Assembly: GCA_020444045.1 (NCBI GenBank)
Contig: JAHLLS010000007.1
Location: forward strand, 162,021 to 226,020
Reading direction: 5' to 3'
Origin: Deltaproteobacteria bacterium
GTDB lineage: Bacteria > Desulfobacterota > Desulfobacteria > Desulfobacterales > UBA5852
Length of the DNA: 64,000 nucleotides
Every line of letters starts with the position of its first letter. Position 1 is the first letter of the stretch. The notes below the pieces were generated by a model that worked only from the letters and a program-made list of their open reading frames with translations, did no database searches and had not been told where the DNA came from. Below, piece by piece: positions 51,601 to 59,880 of this stretch. Both the position numbers and the translations under genes were made by a program.

Positions 51601-54357
51601 CCTGTCCTTCCATCCCAACCAGAGATCAGCGCTGGAAAGCCAGCGGGGACTGACAATGCGGCCCATACGTTGTTTACCGAAAACACCCGAACCCTGATCA
51701 ACGACCTGACCGCCAGCATGGCCGCCACCACCGAGGCCCACCAGCAGTTTCTGTCCTTTGCCGAAGATCTCGGCCGCCAGCATGCCCGTGCGGTCGAATT
51801 GAAGGCCCGGTTGATTCACCAGGCCCATACCGAAGGCCTGCTTGGGGGGCTATCCCCCGCTGCGGCGATGCCGGATGCCGCCCCGGCCGTTCCGCCGCCA
51901 CCAGCAGCGAAAAAGGTTGCTTCACCCCCTTCCCCACCCCGGCCGGTGGCCTTCGATCGCGACATGTGCATGGAATTCGCGGTGGGATCGGTCGCCAAGG
52001 TGCTGGGCCCGGCCTTCGCGCCTGTGGATCATTACCCCGCGCGCGTGCGCCTGCCGGACGAACCCCTCATGCTGGTGGATCGCATTCTGAGCGTCGAGGG
52101 GGAAAAAGGTGTTTTGGGCCCCGGACGCCTCGTGACCGAACACGACGTGCATCCCGATGCCTGGTATCTGGACGGCGACCGGGCCCCTGTTTGTATTTCC
52201 GTGGAGGCCGGCCAGGCCGATCTTTTCCTGTCGGCCTATCTCGGCATCGATCTCGAGGTCAAAGGGCAGCGCACCTACCGGCTGCTGGACGCTACCGTGA
52301 CCTTTCACCGCGGCCTGCCGCGGCCCGGCGATGTCATTCGCTACACCATCGACATTGAAAAATTTATCCGCCAGGGTCCCACCTGGCTGTTCTTTTTCCG
52401 TTTCGACGGCACGATTGACGGACAACCCCTGATCACCATGCGCAACGGCTGCGCCGGTTTCTTCACCGAGCAGGAAGTGCGCAATTCCGGGGGGATCATC
52501 CTGACGGAAGACGAGGGCAGCCCCCAGTCCGGAATTGTCCCGGATGACTGGCAGCCTCTGGTGCCCATGGACGCGGAGAGCTACGATGAATCCGGACTGG
52601 AGGCCTTGCGACGCGGTGATCCGGGCGCCTGTTTCGGCAAATTGTTTTCCGGCATCCAGCTCCCCGCATCCCAGCGTCTGCCAGGCGGCCGCATGGCGCT
52701 GATCGACCGGGTATTGTCGCTGGACCCCACTGGCGGGCGCTACGGTCTCGGCACGATCCGGGCAGAAGCCGACATCCATCCGGATGACTGGTTCCTGACC
52801 TGCCACTTCGTCGACGACATGGTCATGCCGGGAACCCTGATGTATGAATGCTGCGCCCACACCCTGCGAATTTACCTGCAGCGCATGGGCTGGATCAGCG
52901 ACCGGCCCGGAGTAGTCTTCGAACCGGTGATCGGCCGCCAGGCCGTTTTGAAATGCCGGGGACCGGTTACCCCCCGGACCCGCCACGTGGTCTATGAGGT
53001 GGAGATCTGTGAACTGGGATTCAATCCCGAGCCTTACGTCATTGCCGACGCTCACATGTTCGCCGACGGCCACCGCATCGTCCTGTTTCGTGGCATGACC
53101 ATGAAAATGACGGGGATGGACCGCGCCGCACTGGAAAATTTCTGGCATTTGCAGCAAACCCGGACGGCGCACGCCCCGGCCCGGGACACCGCCTCTGCCC
53201 CATCGGATACCGTCGTTTTTTCCCGCGATCAGATCGTCGAATTCGCCACCGGGATGCCCTCCAAGGTGTTTGGCCCCCGCTACCGCCCCTTCGACCAGGA
53301 CCGGTTCATCGCCCGACTGCCCCGCCCGCCCTATGCCTTCATCGATCGCGTGACCCGCATCGATCCGCCCCCCTGGGTGCTGGCACCCGACGGATGGGTG
53401 GAAACCGGTTGTGAGATCAGCCCGGACGACTGGTTTTTCCGCAGCAACCGGGCCCCCTTCATGCCCATCTGCATTCTGATGGAAATCGCGCTGCAGGCCT
53501 GCGGATTTCTGGCGGCCTATATGGGGTCGGCCCTGAAAAGCGACAAGGACCTCCATTTCCGCAATCTGGACGGTGACGCCGTGCTGCATGCCAATGCGCG
53601 CCGTACGGCCGGCCCGCTGCAAACCCGCGCGCGCCTTCTCCAATACAGTGCCGCCGGCGATATGCTGATCCAACACTATGCCTTTGAAGTGCACCAGGCC
53701 CGGCGGCTGATCTACGACGGGAAGACCTCTTTCGGCTTTTTTACCCCCGAAGCCCTGGCCCACCAGGCAGGCCTGCCGGAAGCCGACCAGCCAGGGGCCG
53801 AAACGCTTCCTGACAACACCGATGCCGACCTGCCGATTCGCCTGGAAGACACCGCGCCTTTTACGCCCGACGATCCCCAAACCGAACCCGGGGAAACCAG
53901 CGCAATCCCTTCCCGGGCCTTGCGGATGATCGATGGCATCGACCGTTTTGCACCCGACGGCGGCGCCCATGGGTTGGGGTATGTGCGTGGCGTCAAGATG
54001 ATCGACCCGGGCGACTGGTTTTTCAGGGCCCATTTTTACCAGGACCCGGTCTGCCCGGGGTCTTTAGGCATCGAGTCCTTTGTCCAGTTGTTGCGGTTCG
54101 CGGCCGATCGGTTCTGGCCGGAATACCGCGAAACCCATACGATGGAACTGCTGGCGCCCGCCCCCCATACCTGGCGCTACCGGGGCCAGATTCTTCCCAC
54201 GAACCACCGGGTGGAGGTCGAAGCCGTAATTACCGAGCGGCAGGACCAACCGCACCCGTTCATCAAAGCCGACGGTTACTTGAAAAGCGACGGCCTTTAC
54301 ATCTACAAAATGCACCATTTCGGACTGCGCCTGATCCCGCGCGACATCCCGGCATGA
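48661..54357 (+). CDS. pfaC: PfaC-type polyunsaturated lipid synthase: KS-CLF-DH-DH
   Basis: An 1898-aa megasynthase subunit. Residues about 5-450 are a ketosynthase (LDAACASS with Cys196, ECHGAATPVGDATE, KSMIGHLLTAAGAAGL). About 480-930 is a chain-length-factor-like KS homologue; at the catalytic position it reads VSADAVSG, with Ala678 instead of Cys, so it is not catalytic. A linker with TTEAHQQFLSF (about 1020) resembles that in PfaA. Then come two FabA-like dehydratases, each built of two hotdog halves: DH1 (about 1100-1480, active half WFLTCHFVDDMVMPGTLMYEC with His1382) and DH2 (about 1510-1890, active half WFFRAHFYQDPVCPGSLGIESF with His1791). The paired halves WYLDGDRAPVCISVE and WFFRSNRAPFMPIC lack that His. 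Together with PfaA and PfaD it introduces the double bonds. Its stop is 20 bp before oleA. Confidence 0.93.
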   Translation: MDNHQFAPIAIVGAGGIFPGAPDLPTFWQNIVNRRSAIVPIPAERWPVSRDHVYSAAGEPDKARSLNAGLIQDLPFQTGDGPFPPDIMSGLDPMHHLVLSAGRSAWHDCQYDPLDPARVDVVLAAIALPTESASRLTRQVLQQAAQNKLFPEASRHLSAELSLQEAMASGVTSLPASLLGAALGLGGSTLTLDAACASSLFAIKLACDALQAGKADAVLAGGVARPDTLYTQIGFTQLQALSHSGRCAPFDRSADGLVVGEGCGLVVLKRLEDALRHGDRIYALVRATGLSNDRRGNLLAPDTEGQVRAMQAAYAAAGWQPSDIDLIECHGAATPVGDATELRSLNALWGEDGWRPGQCAIGSIKSMIGHLLTAAGAAGLIKVLLGIQHQTLPPSLNFQEPSPDSPLPDSPFHVQTAPAPWQPRGAGTPRRAAVSAFGFGGINAHVLLEEWPSSAGRSTTASRPDPVIITGTDKPIEDPVAVVGMEAFFGTARGLASFRETIFKGQSVFRPPSHRRWKHCDDILQHYLQRETPLPGGFLDDFQIDLADFRIPPKEIPDILPQHLLMLKVAGAAMIDAGQHADIDPIRMGCVIGIEFDLEDTNFHLRWDAHLVAEQWNTRYALGLSPAQIDSWAKALADMASPPLTHTRTLGSLGSLIASRIAREFHFGSPSFIVSADAVSGLQALSIATRMLNRHEVDQMLVGAVDLPGDLRRLIKTDRLASLAKGNVSHNLDRRADGTLPGEGATAVVLKRLTDARRDSDRIYAVIRGFGSVRQGNPFEDDQRADTSIRALSAGLADAAIPPESIGYLETHGSGHPRHDRAEYQAISTVFGPSCPPPAIGTAKACIGHAGAAAGLASLVKTVLCLHDQTIAAMPGYQAPPEAADIPDFVHVPAQTVSWPASRSNIPRRACLNTISDEGHAMSVVLEEAPAPDRAILQAVTANKEASRRKAHPVTIVCGGLALEPPQPPGYGNTVRRPAAPVLPSQPEISAGKPAGTDNAAHTLFTENTRTLINDLTASMAATTEAHQQFLSFAEDLGRQHARAVELKARLIHQAHTEGLLGGLSPAAAMPDAAPAVPPPPAAKKVASPPSPPRPVAFDRDMCMEFAVGSVAKVLGPAFAPVDHYPARVRLPDEPLMLVDRILSVEGEKGVLGPGRLVTEHDVHPDAWYLDGDRAPVCISVEAGQADLFLSAYLGIDLEVKGQRTYRLLDATVTFHRGLPRPGDVIRYTIDIEKFIRQGPTWLFFFRFDGTIDGQPLITMRNGCAGFFTEQEVRNSGGIILTEDEGSPQSGIVPDDWQPLVPMDAESYDESGLEALRRGDPGACFGKLFSGIQLPASQRLPGGRMALIDRVLSLDPTGGRYGLGTIRAEADIHPDDWFLTCHFVDDMVMPGTLMYECCAHTLRIYLQRMGWISDRPGVVFEPVIGRQAVLKCRGPVTPRTRHVVYEVEICELGFNPEPYVIADAHMFADGHRIVLFRGMTMKMTGMDRAALENFWHLQQTRTAHAPARDTASAPSDTVVFSRDQIVEFATGMPSKVFGPRYRPFDQDRFIARLPRPPYAFIDRVTRIDPPPWVLAPDGWVETGCEISPDDWFFRSNRAPFMPICILMEIALQACGFLAAYMGSALKSDKDLHFRNLDGDAVLHANARRTAGPLQTRARLLQYSAAGDMLIQHYAFEVHQARRLIYDGKTSFGFFTPEALAHQAGLPEADQPGAETLPDNTDADLPIRLEDTAPFTPDDPQTEPGETSAIPSRALRMIDGIDRFAPDGGAHGLGYVRGVKMIDPGDWFFRAHFYQDPVCPGSLGIESFVQLLRFAADRFWPEYRETHTMELLAPAPHTWRYRGQILPTNHRVEVEAVITERQDQPHPFIKADGYLKSDGLYIYKMHHFGLRLIPRDIPA

Positions 54358-54377
54358 CCATGAAAGACTGATCTAAT

Positions 54378-55421
54378 ATGCGCTACACCAAGGTTACGAT
54401 AGAATCCATCGGCTACGAGCTGGCCCCCAACGTGGTCATGGCCGAAGACCTGGAAAGCCGATTGGCCCCCTTATATGATCGGCTCCACCTGAAGCCGGGG
54501 CAGCTGGAACAATTGACCGGCATCGAAGAAAGCCGCTACTGGGATCCGGACTTCCGGCTTTCGGAAGGCGCCATCCAGGCCGGCCAAAAAGCGATCGAAG
54601 CCTCCGGCATCCCGGCCGATCAAATCGGCATGCTGATCTACGGCGCGGTCTGCCGGGAAAATCTGGAGCCCGCCACAGCCTGTGCCGTGGCCGATGGGCT
54701 GAAGCTGGGGGCCGCGGCCCAGGTCTTCGATATCTCCAATGCCTGCATCGGCATGCTCAACGGCATCCTCCAAGTGGCCAATGCCATCGAGTTGGGCCAG
54801 ATCCGCGCCGGATTAGTGGTGGCCTGCGAATCCTGCCGCCAGATCGTGGACGGCACCATCGCGCGCATGCTTGCGGCCGGGGACATGGAAACCTTCAAGC
54901 ACTGCGTGGCCACCCTGACCGGTGGGTCCGGGGCGGCGGCCGTGGTGTTGTCCGACGGTTCTTTCGGCCGACCGGGGCACCGTCTCTTGGGCGGCATGGT
55001 GAAAAATGCCGTCCGCCACCATCGCTTGTGCATCTGGGGCCCGGATACCGGGATTCCGGCCAGCGGCCTGCACGTCATGAATACGGACTCCGTGGGCGTG
55101 CTGCAGAACGGCGTGCAACTGGGTATCGAGACCTTCAACGCCTTCCGCCAGGAGCTGGGCTGGACCGGTGACGCCCTGCCGGACAAAATCATCTGTCATC
55201 AGGTCGGCTCATCGCACCAGCAGGCCATTCTCAACGCCATCGGCATACCCGCCGCCCGTGATTTCACCACCTTCCGCTACCTCGGCAACATCGGAACGGT
55301 GTCATTAATCGTCACCGCCGCCATCGCGGAGGAACGCGGCTTCCTCGCGGCGGGCGACAAGGTCGGCTTCCTGGGCATTGGCAGTGGACTGAACTGCCTG
55401 ATGCTGGGAATCGACTGGTAA
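54378..55421 (+). CDS. oleA: OleA-type acyl-thioester head-to-head condensing enzyme
   Basis: A 347-aa thiolase-fold protein, similar to FabH but fitting OleA better from its position and motifs. The catalytic cysteine is Cys123 (SNACIGMLNG), with His274 (CHQVGSSHQQ) and Asn304 (YLGNIGTVS). The substrate-pocket Glu-containing segment RENLEPATACAVADGL is also typical. OleA joins two acyl-CoA or acyl-ACP chains by a non-decarboxylative Claisen condensation, giving a 2-alkyl-3-keto acid. It is the first of four adjacent genes in the order oleA, oleB, oleC, oleD. pfaC ends only 20 bp upstream, so Pfa-made polyene acyl chains may be the substrate. FabH is the main alternative, but no fab cluster is present. 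Confidence 0.9.
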   Translation: MRYTKVTIESIGYELAPNVVMAEDLESRLAPLYDRLHLKPGQLEQLTGIEESRYWDPDFRLSEGAIQAGQKAIEASGIPADQIGMLIYGAVCRENLEPATACAVADGLKLGAAAQVFDISNACIGMLNGILQVANAIELGQIRAGLVVACESCRQIVDGTIARMLAAGDMETFKHCVATLTGGSGAAAVVLSDGSFGRPGHRLLGGMVKNAVRHHRLCIWGPDTGIPASGLHVMNTDSVGVLQNGVQLGIETFNAFRQELGWTGDALPDKIICHQVGSSHQQAILNAIGIPAARDFTTFRYLGNIGTVSLIVTAAIAEERGFLAAGDKVGFLGIGSGLNCLMLGIDW

Positions 55422-55463
55422 GCGCTGCACAATGCGGCAAACGGAAGACGATCCAAGGAAATC

Positions 55464-56357
55464 ATGAAACAACCCTATCGGCACCTCTATCCGTTCCAAT
55501 CCCGTTTCATGCCGATCAACGGGCATCGCTACCATTATGTGGACGAAGGCCGCGGCCCGGCCGTTCTCATGCTGCATGGCAACCCCACCTGGTCCTTTTA
55601 CTACCGGCACCTAATCGCGGCCCTCGCGCCCGGACAACGGGTTGTCGCCCCGGATCACATCGGCTGCGGCCTGTCGGACAAACCCGGTGCCCAGGCCTAT
55701 GGCTACCAGCTGGAAGATCGCGTGGCCGATCTGGAAAGCTTTATCGACCGCCTGATGCCCGACACCCCGCTGACCCTGGTGGTGCACGATTGGGGCGGAA
55801 TGATCGGCATGGCCTTTGCCCTGCGCCATTTGAGCCAAATCGAGCGCCTTGTCATCACCAACACCAGCGGTTTTCTGCCGCCGGCAGGCAAAGCCATCCC
55901 GCTTCGGCTGCGCCTGCTGCGGAACATACCGTCTTTTGCCGGACCGGCCGTCCTGGGACTGAATATCTTCGCCCGGGCCGCCCTGGTCATGGCCGCCCGT
56001 CATCGCCTGCCCCGCGATGTCCGTCGTGGTCTCATCGCCCCCTACGACCGCCCCCAAAACCGCATCGCCACCCTTCGATTCGTGCAGGACATCCCGCTGG
56101 CGGACGGCGATCCAAGCTTTGCCCTGGTCAAATCGGTGGATGACCAGCTCCACCGGTTGCGCCACCTGCCCATGCTCATCTGCTGGGGAAAGCATGATTT
56201 TGTCTTCGATCTGGATTATTTTCATGAATGGCAGCGGCGCTTTCCCGATGCGGAAGCCCATCTGTTTGAAAACGCCGGGCACTATCTCCTGGAAGATGAA
56301 CCCCGGGCCGTCACCGCGACCATTCAAGACTTCTTGCACCGCCACCCCATCGGATAG
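55464..56357 (+). CDS. oleB: OleB-type alpha/beta hydrolase (beta-lactone decarboxylase)
   Basis: A 297-aa alpha/beta hydrolase of the haloalkane-dehalogenase-like group. The oxyanion region is LHGNPTWSFYYRHLI, the nucleophile is Asp109 in VVHDWGGMIGMAFAL, and the catalytic His is in ENAGHYLLEDEP near the C-terminus, with an acidic residue in HDFVFDLD. In Ole pathways, OleB removes CO2 from a beta-lactone to give a cis-olefin, the last step. Without context it would be called haloalkane dehalogenase, but its place between oleA and oleC supports OleB. Ribosome site AAGGA precedes the ATG. Cytoplasmic. Confidence 0.88.
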   Translation: MKQPYRHLYPFQSRFMPINGHRYHYVDEGRGPAVLMLHGNPTWSFYYRHLIAALAPGQRVVAPDHIGCGLSDKPGAQAYGYQLEDRVADLESFIDRLMPDTPLTLVVHDWGGMIGMAFALRHLSQIERLVITNTSGFLPPAGKAIPLRLRLLRNIPSFAGPAVLGLNIFARAALVMAARHRLPRDVRRGLIAPYDRPQNRIATLRFVQDIPLADGDPSFALVKSVDDQLHRLRHLPMLICWGKHDFVFDLDYFHEWQRRFPDAEAHLFENAGHYLLEDEPRAVTATIQDFLHRHPIG

Positions 56358-56366
56358 GAACAAGGC

Positions 56367-58076
56367 GTGGAATTCACCATGGAAAAACAACCGCCGCAAG
56401 ACACCCTGCCCGTCGTCAACATTGCCTATCGCCTGAAAGACACCGCCCGGCGCATGCCCTACAAACGGGCCGTGGTCTATCCGGTCGGCCGCGACCGCTA
56501 CGGGCGGGTGACCTATGCCCACCTGACCTTCGAACAGCTCGAGCGCGAATCCGATTGCCTGGCGGCCGGTCTCGCCGCCATCGGCATCCAGCGCGGGACC
56601 CGGACCGTCCTGATGGTCAAGCCGGGCATAGAATTCTTCGTCCTGATCTTTGCCATGTTCAAATGCGGGGCCGTGCCGGTGGTCGTGGACCCCGGCATGG
56701 GGGCCCGCCGCATGCTGGAATGCCTGGAATCCACCCGAGCGGAAGCCTTTATCGGCATTCCCCTGGCCCACCTGCTGCGGATCGGTTTCCCCCGCTATTT
56801 TCGGTCGGTGCTGACCACGGTCACCGTCGGCAGCAAATTCTTCTGGGGCGGCGCCACCTTTGCAGGCTTGCGCGACCGCCCCTGGCAGCCCTTTGAATTG
56901 GCCGCGACCACCCGGGACGAAACCGCGGCAATCCTGTTTACCACCGGCAGCACCGGCCCTGCCAAAGGCGTGATCTATACCCACGGCAATTTCGATGCCC
57001 AGATCGACCAGATCCAGTCGCATTTCCAAATCGGCGATGATGAAATCGACCTGCCGACCTTTCCGCTCTTCGCCCTTTTCGATCCGGCCCTCGGCATGAC
57101 CGCCGTTATCCCGGATATGGACCCGCGCAAACCGGCCCAGGTCGATCCCGAAAAAATCATCGAACCCATCCTTAACCACGGCGTCACCAACATGTTCGCG
57201 TCACCGGCGCTTCTGAACCGGGTCGGCTCTTTCGGCCAGAAACGCCATGTGCGCCTGCCGTCGCTGCGGCGGGTGGTTTCCGCCGGCGCCCCGGTCGCAC
57301 CGGCCATCATCGAACAATTTGCTTCCATGCTGAACGACACCAGCGAAATCCATACCCCCTACGGCGCCACGGAAGCCGTTCCCATCATCTCCATGGGCAG
57401 CCATGAGATCCTGGCTGAAACCCGCCCCCTCAGCGAGCAGGGGTATGGCCTGTGCGTCGGGCGTCCTTTGGGAAAGACCGACGTCCGCATCATCCGCATC
57501 TCGGACGATCCCATTGCGGCCTGGACGGGAGATCTCCCGGTCAGGGACGGCGATATCGGTGAAATCGTGGTCCGGGGCGATCTGGTGACGCGATCCTACT
57601 TTCGGAATCCGCAAGCCACTATCCATGCCAAATTAACGGACGGAGATTCTTTCTGGCACCGCATGGGCGACCTGGGCTGGCGGGACAGCAAAAACCGCGT
57701 CTGGTTCTGCGGCCGCAAGAGCCACCGGGTGGTGACGCCCGGGGGCGACATGTTCACGATTCCCTGCGAAGCCATTTTCAACACCCACCCGGGGGTTTTT
57801 CGCAGCGCCCTGGTGGGCGTCGGGCCGCACCCGCATCAAACGCCGGTGATCTGCATCGAACGCAGCCCCGAGGGCCTCAAAATGGAACCCGGCCAACTCA
57901 CTGACGAATTGCTGCAAACAGCCGCCGCATCGCCCCTGACGAAGTCCATCCGCCATATTCTTTTCCATTCCGGGTTCCCCGTGGATATCCGGCACAACGC
58001 CAAAATCTTCCGCGAAAAGCTGGCCGTCTGGGCCTCACGCCGGGTGAAACACCAGGAGATGGACCATGCCGACTGA
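56367..58076 (+). CDS. oleC: OleC-type AMP-forming beta-lactone synthetase
   Basis: A 569-aa acyl-adenylate-forming enzyme. The phosphate-binding loop is ILFTTGSTGPAKGVIYTHGN (about residues 190-210), with PYGATEAVPI and the C-terminal hinge region MGDLGWRDSKNRVWFCGRKSHRV. OleC makes a beta-lactone from the OleD product (a 2-alkyl-3-hydroxy acid) using ATP. The sequence reads MPYKRAVVYPVGRDRYGRVTYAHLTFEQL, like OleC rather than classical acyl-CoA ligases. The ORF opens with GTG at 56367, 9 bp after oleB; an ATG at 56379 (MEKQPPQDTL) is an alternative start. It overlaps oleD by 11 bp. Confidence 0.9.
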   Translation: MEFTMEKQPPQDTLPVVNIAYRLKDTARRMPYKRAVVYPVGRDRYGRVTYAHLTFEQLERESDCLAAGLAAIGIQRGTRTVLMVKPGIEFFVLIFAMFKCGAVPVVVDPGMGARRMLECLESTRAEAFIGIPLAHLLRIGFPRYFRSVLTTVTVGSKFFWGGATFAGLRDRPWQPFELAATTRDETAAILFTTGSTGPAKGVIYTHGNFDAQIDQIQSHFQIGDDEIDLPTFPLFALFDPALGMTAVIPDMDPRKPAQVDPEKIIEPILNHGVTNMFASPALLNRVGSFGQKRHVRLPSLRRVVSAGAPVAPAIIEQFASMLNDTSEIHTPYGATEAVPIISMGSHEILAETRPLSEQGYGLCVGRPLGKTDVRIIRISDDPIAAWTGDLPVRDGDIGEIVVRGDLVTRSYFRNPQATIHAKLTDGDSFWHRMGDLGWRDSKNRVWFCGRKSHRVVTPGGDMFTIPCEAIFNTHPGVFRSALVGVGPHPHQTPVICIERSPEGLKMEPGQLTDELLQTAAASPLTKSIRHILFHSGFPVDIRHNAKIFREKLAVWASRRVKHQEMDHAD

Positions 58077-59100
58077 GCCGGCCGCCGCTTCTCCACTGTC
58101 AGATCAGACCGTCCTGGTGACCGGCGGCGGCGGTTTCCTGGGCGGCACCATCGTTCGCCTGCTGGTGGCGCGTGGGGATAGCGTACGCAGTTTTTCCAGA
58201 TCCCGCTATCCTCGCCTGGACACCATGGGGGTCGACCAGGTGCAGGGCGATCTCGCCGATACGCAAGCCCTTCAAACGGCCTGCCAGGGGGTCGATCTGG
58301 TGTTTCACGTGGCGGCCCTACCCGGTGTCTGGGGGCCTTATGATGCCTTTTACCAGACCAACGTCGTGGGGACGGAAAACATCATCCAGGCCTGCCGGGA
58401 CAACGGTGTCGGGCGCCTCATCTACACCAGCTCCCCCAGCGTGGTGTTCGACGGCCGCGACATGGAAGGCGGCGACGAATCGCTGCCCTATCCTGATATT
58501 TACCATACCCATTATCCCCGCACCAAAGCCATGGCCGAACGACGGGTGCGCCAGGCCGCGGACGGCCGTTTGCGGACCATCGCCCTGCGGCCCCATCTCA
58601 TCTGGGGACCGGGCGACAACCATCTCGTGCCCCGCATCATTCAACGCGCCCGCCGCCTGCGGCGGGTCGGCGACGGCAAAAACAAGGTCGACACCATCTA
58701 TGTGGACAATGCCGCCCACGCGCATCTCCTTGCGGCTGAAAAGCTGGCGCTTCGCCCCGAGTTGTCCGGTAGCGTCTATTTTATCAGCCAGGACGCGCCC
58801 ATCCCGCTGTGGGATATGGTGAACGCCATCCTGGCGGCGGCCGACCTGCCGCCCGTTACGCGCACCCTATCGTTAACATCGGCCCGCCGTGTCGGGGCGG
58901 CCCTGGAATGGCTGTACCGGACCTTCCGACTGCCGGGCGAGCCGCAAATGACCCGGTTTTTGGCCGACGAACTGGCCACCTCGCACTGGTTCGACATCAG
59001 TGCCGCCAGGGAAGACCTTGGCTATCGACCAACGGTATCCACCGAAGAAGGCTTGACCAGACTGCGCCAATGGCTGCAGGAGGAAAAGCCCTATTCATAA
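58066..59100 (+). CDS. oleD: OleD-type NAD(P)-dependent 2-alkyl-3-ketoacid reductase
   Basis: A 344-aa extended SDR enzyme. The dinucleotide fold motif is TVLVTGGGGFLGGTIVRLL (about residues 15-33), with FHVAALPGVWG and the active-site SSPSVVFDGRD, then YPRTKAMAERRV (Tyr and Lys). OleD reduces the OleA product (2-alkyl-3-keto acid) to the 2-alkyl-3-hydroxy acid. It looks like a 3-beta-hydroxysteroid-dehydrogenase-type SDR, as all OleD proteins do. It starts inside the end of oleC (11-bp overlap), so translation is coupled. It is the last gene of the pfaC-oleABCD unit. Confidence 0.9.
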   Translation: MPTEPAAASPLSDQTVLVTGGGGFLGGTIVRLLVARGDSVRSFSRSRYPRLDTMGVDQVQGDLADTQALQTACQGVDLVFHVAALPGVWGPYDAFYQTNVVGTENIIQACRDNGVGRLIYTSSPSVVFDGRDMEGGDESLPYPDIYHTHYPRTKAMAERRVRQAADGRLRTIALRPHLIWGPGDNHLVPRIIQRARRLRRVGDGKNKVDTIYVDNAAHAHLLAAEKLALRPELSGSVYFISQDAPIPLWDMVNAILAAADLPPVTRTLSLTSARRVGAALEWLYRTFRLPGEPQMTRFLADELATSHWFDISAAREDLGYRPTVSTEEGLTRLRQWLQEEKPYS

Positions 59101-59183
59101 ACGGCATCGGCGATCATGGCTGTTAGCCCGTTACGGTGGACGGTAATGGATCAATTGATCGGAACGTTCAAGGGAGGACCGTT

Positions 59184-59879
59184 ATGTTTAATCCCGAAAA
59201 ACTCCTGGGAGGCCTCATCCGCAGCACCACACGCGGCAGCAGCGCCGGAAGCCTGCTGAAAGGCGGTGCGGCGCTTGGTTTGCTGGGGGTCGCCATCGAA
59301 GCGGCCGAACACTACCTGGGCAATCAGCAGCAAACAACGCCACCGGGCAGCCGCCCCCGCAGCGCACCGCCCGTCCCCCCGCCGCCGGCAACCGCCTCGC
59401 CGGCGTCTTCCCCCGGCACATCCCCAGGACCGCCGCCGCCCCCTCCCGGCGGCAGGGTGCAGGCGATCCCTCCCGAACCACCTGACCGGGAAACCGCGGC
59501 CGACAAGGCCGTTTTGCTGATTCGCGCCATGATCGCGGCGGCCAATGCCGATGGCGTCATTGACCAGACAGAGCGGGATCGTATTCTGAAAAAATTGCAG
59601 TCCGTCGATCTGAGCCCGGAGGAGCAGGCTTTCATCGTCAAGGAGCTTCTCTCGCCATCCTCATTGGAAGACATCACCCGCCAGGTCGATCATCGCCAGT
59701 TGGCCATGCAGGTCTACGCCGTATCCCTGATGGCCATCCGGGTGGACACGGACGCCGAACACCACTACATGCGCGCGCTCGCCCAGCAACTCGATCTCGA
59801 TGAAAAAACCATCCGGGCCATTGCGGAAAAAGTCGGATCGCCGCACCCGCCCGGCCCGCCGTCTAGCAAAGGAGAATGA
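59184..59879 (+). CDS. DUF533 (TerB/YebE-like) protein
   Basis: A 231-aa protein from the ATG at 59184, which has a strong AGGGAGG ribosome site; the longer ORF from 59136 is unlikely. The N-terminus has MFNPEKLLGGLIRSTTRG, and the region up to about residue 40 has a hydrophobic Gly/Leu segment (GGAALGLLGVAIEAA). A Pro-rich linker (about 50-95) follows. The C-terminal DUF533/TerB-like domain (about 105-225) begins KAVLLIRAMIAAANADGVID and ends DEKTIRAIAEKVG, with acidic residues in AANADGVIDQTERDRIL that could bind metal. Function unknown; related proteins are often near tellurite or stress genes. It ends 1 bp before the next gene. Confidence 0.8.
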   Translation: MFNPEKLLGGLIRSTTRGSSAGSLLKGGAALGLLGVAIEAAEHYLGNQQQTTPPGSRPRSAPPVPPPPATASPASSPGTSPGPPPPPPGGRVQAIPPEPPDRETAADKAVLLIRAMIAAANADGVIDQTERDRILKKLQSVDLSPEEQAFIVKELLSPSSLEDITRQVDHRQLAMQVYAVSLMAIRVDTDAEHHYMRALAQQLDLDEKTIRAIAEKVGSPHPPGPPSSKGE

Positions 59880-59880
59880 C

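Noticed and set aside
51922..54033. 703-codon leftward ORF opposite pfaC
   Set aside because: GC-rich antisense shadow; the forward frame holds the conserved DH domains.
54378..59100. Reading oleA-D as FabH, haloalkane dehalogenase, acyl-CoA synthetase and 3-beta-HSD
   Set aside because: Each single label fits its superfamily, but the four-gene order and motifs match the Ole pathway as a whole, and the pfaC link supports it.
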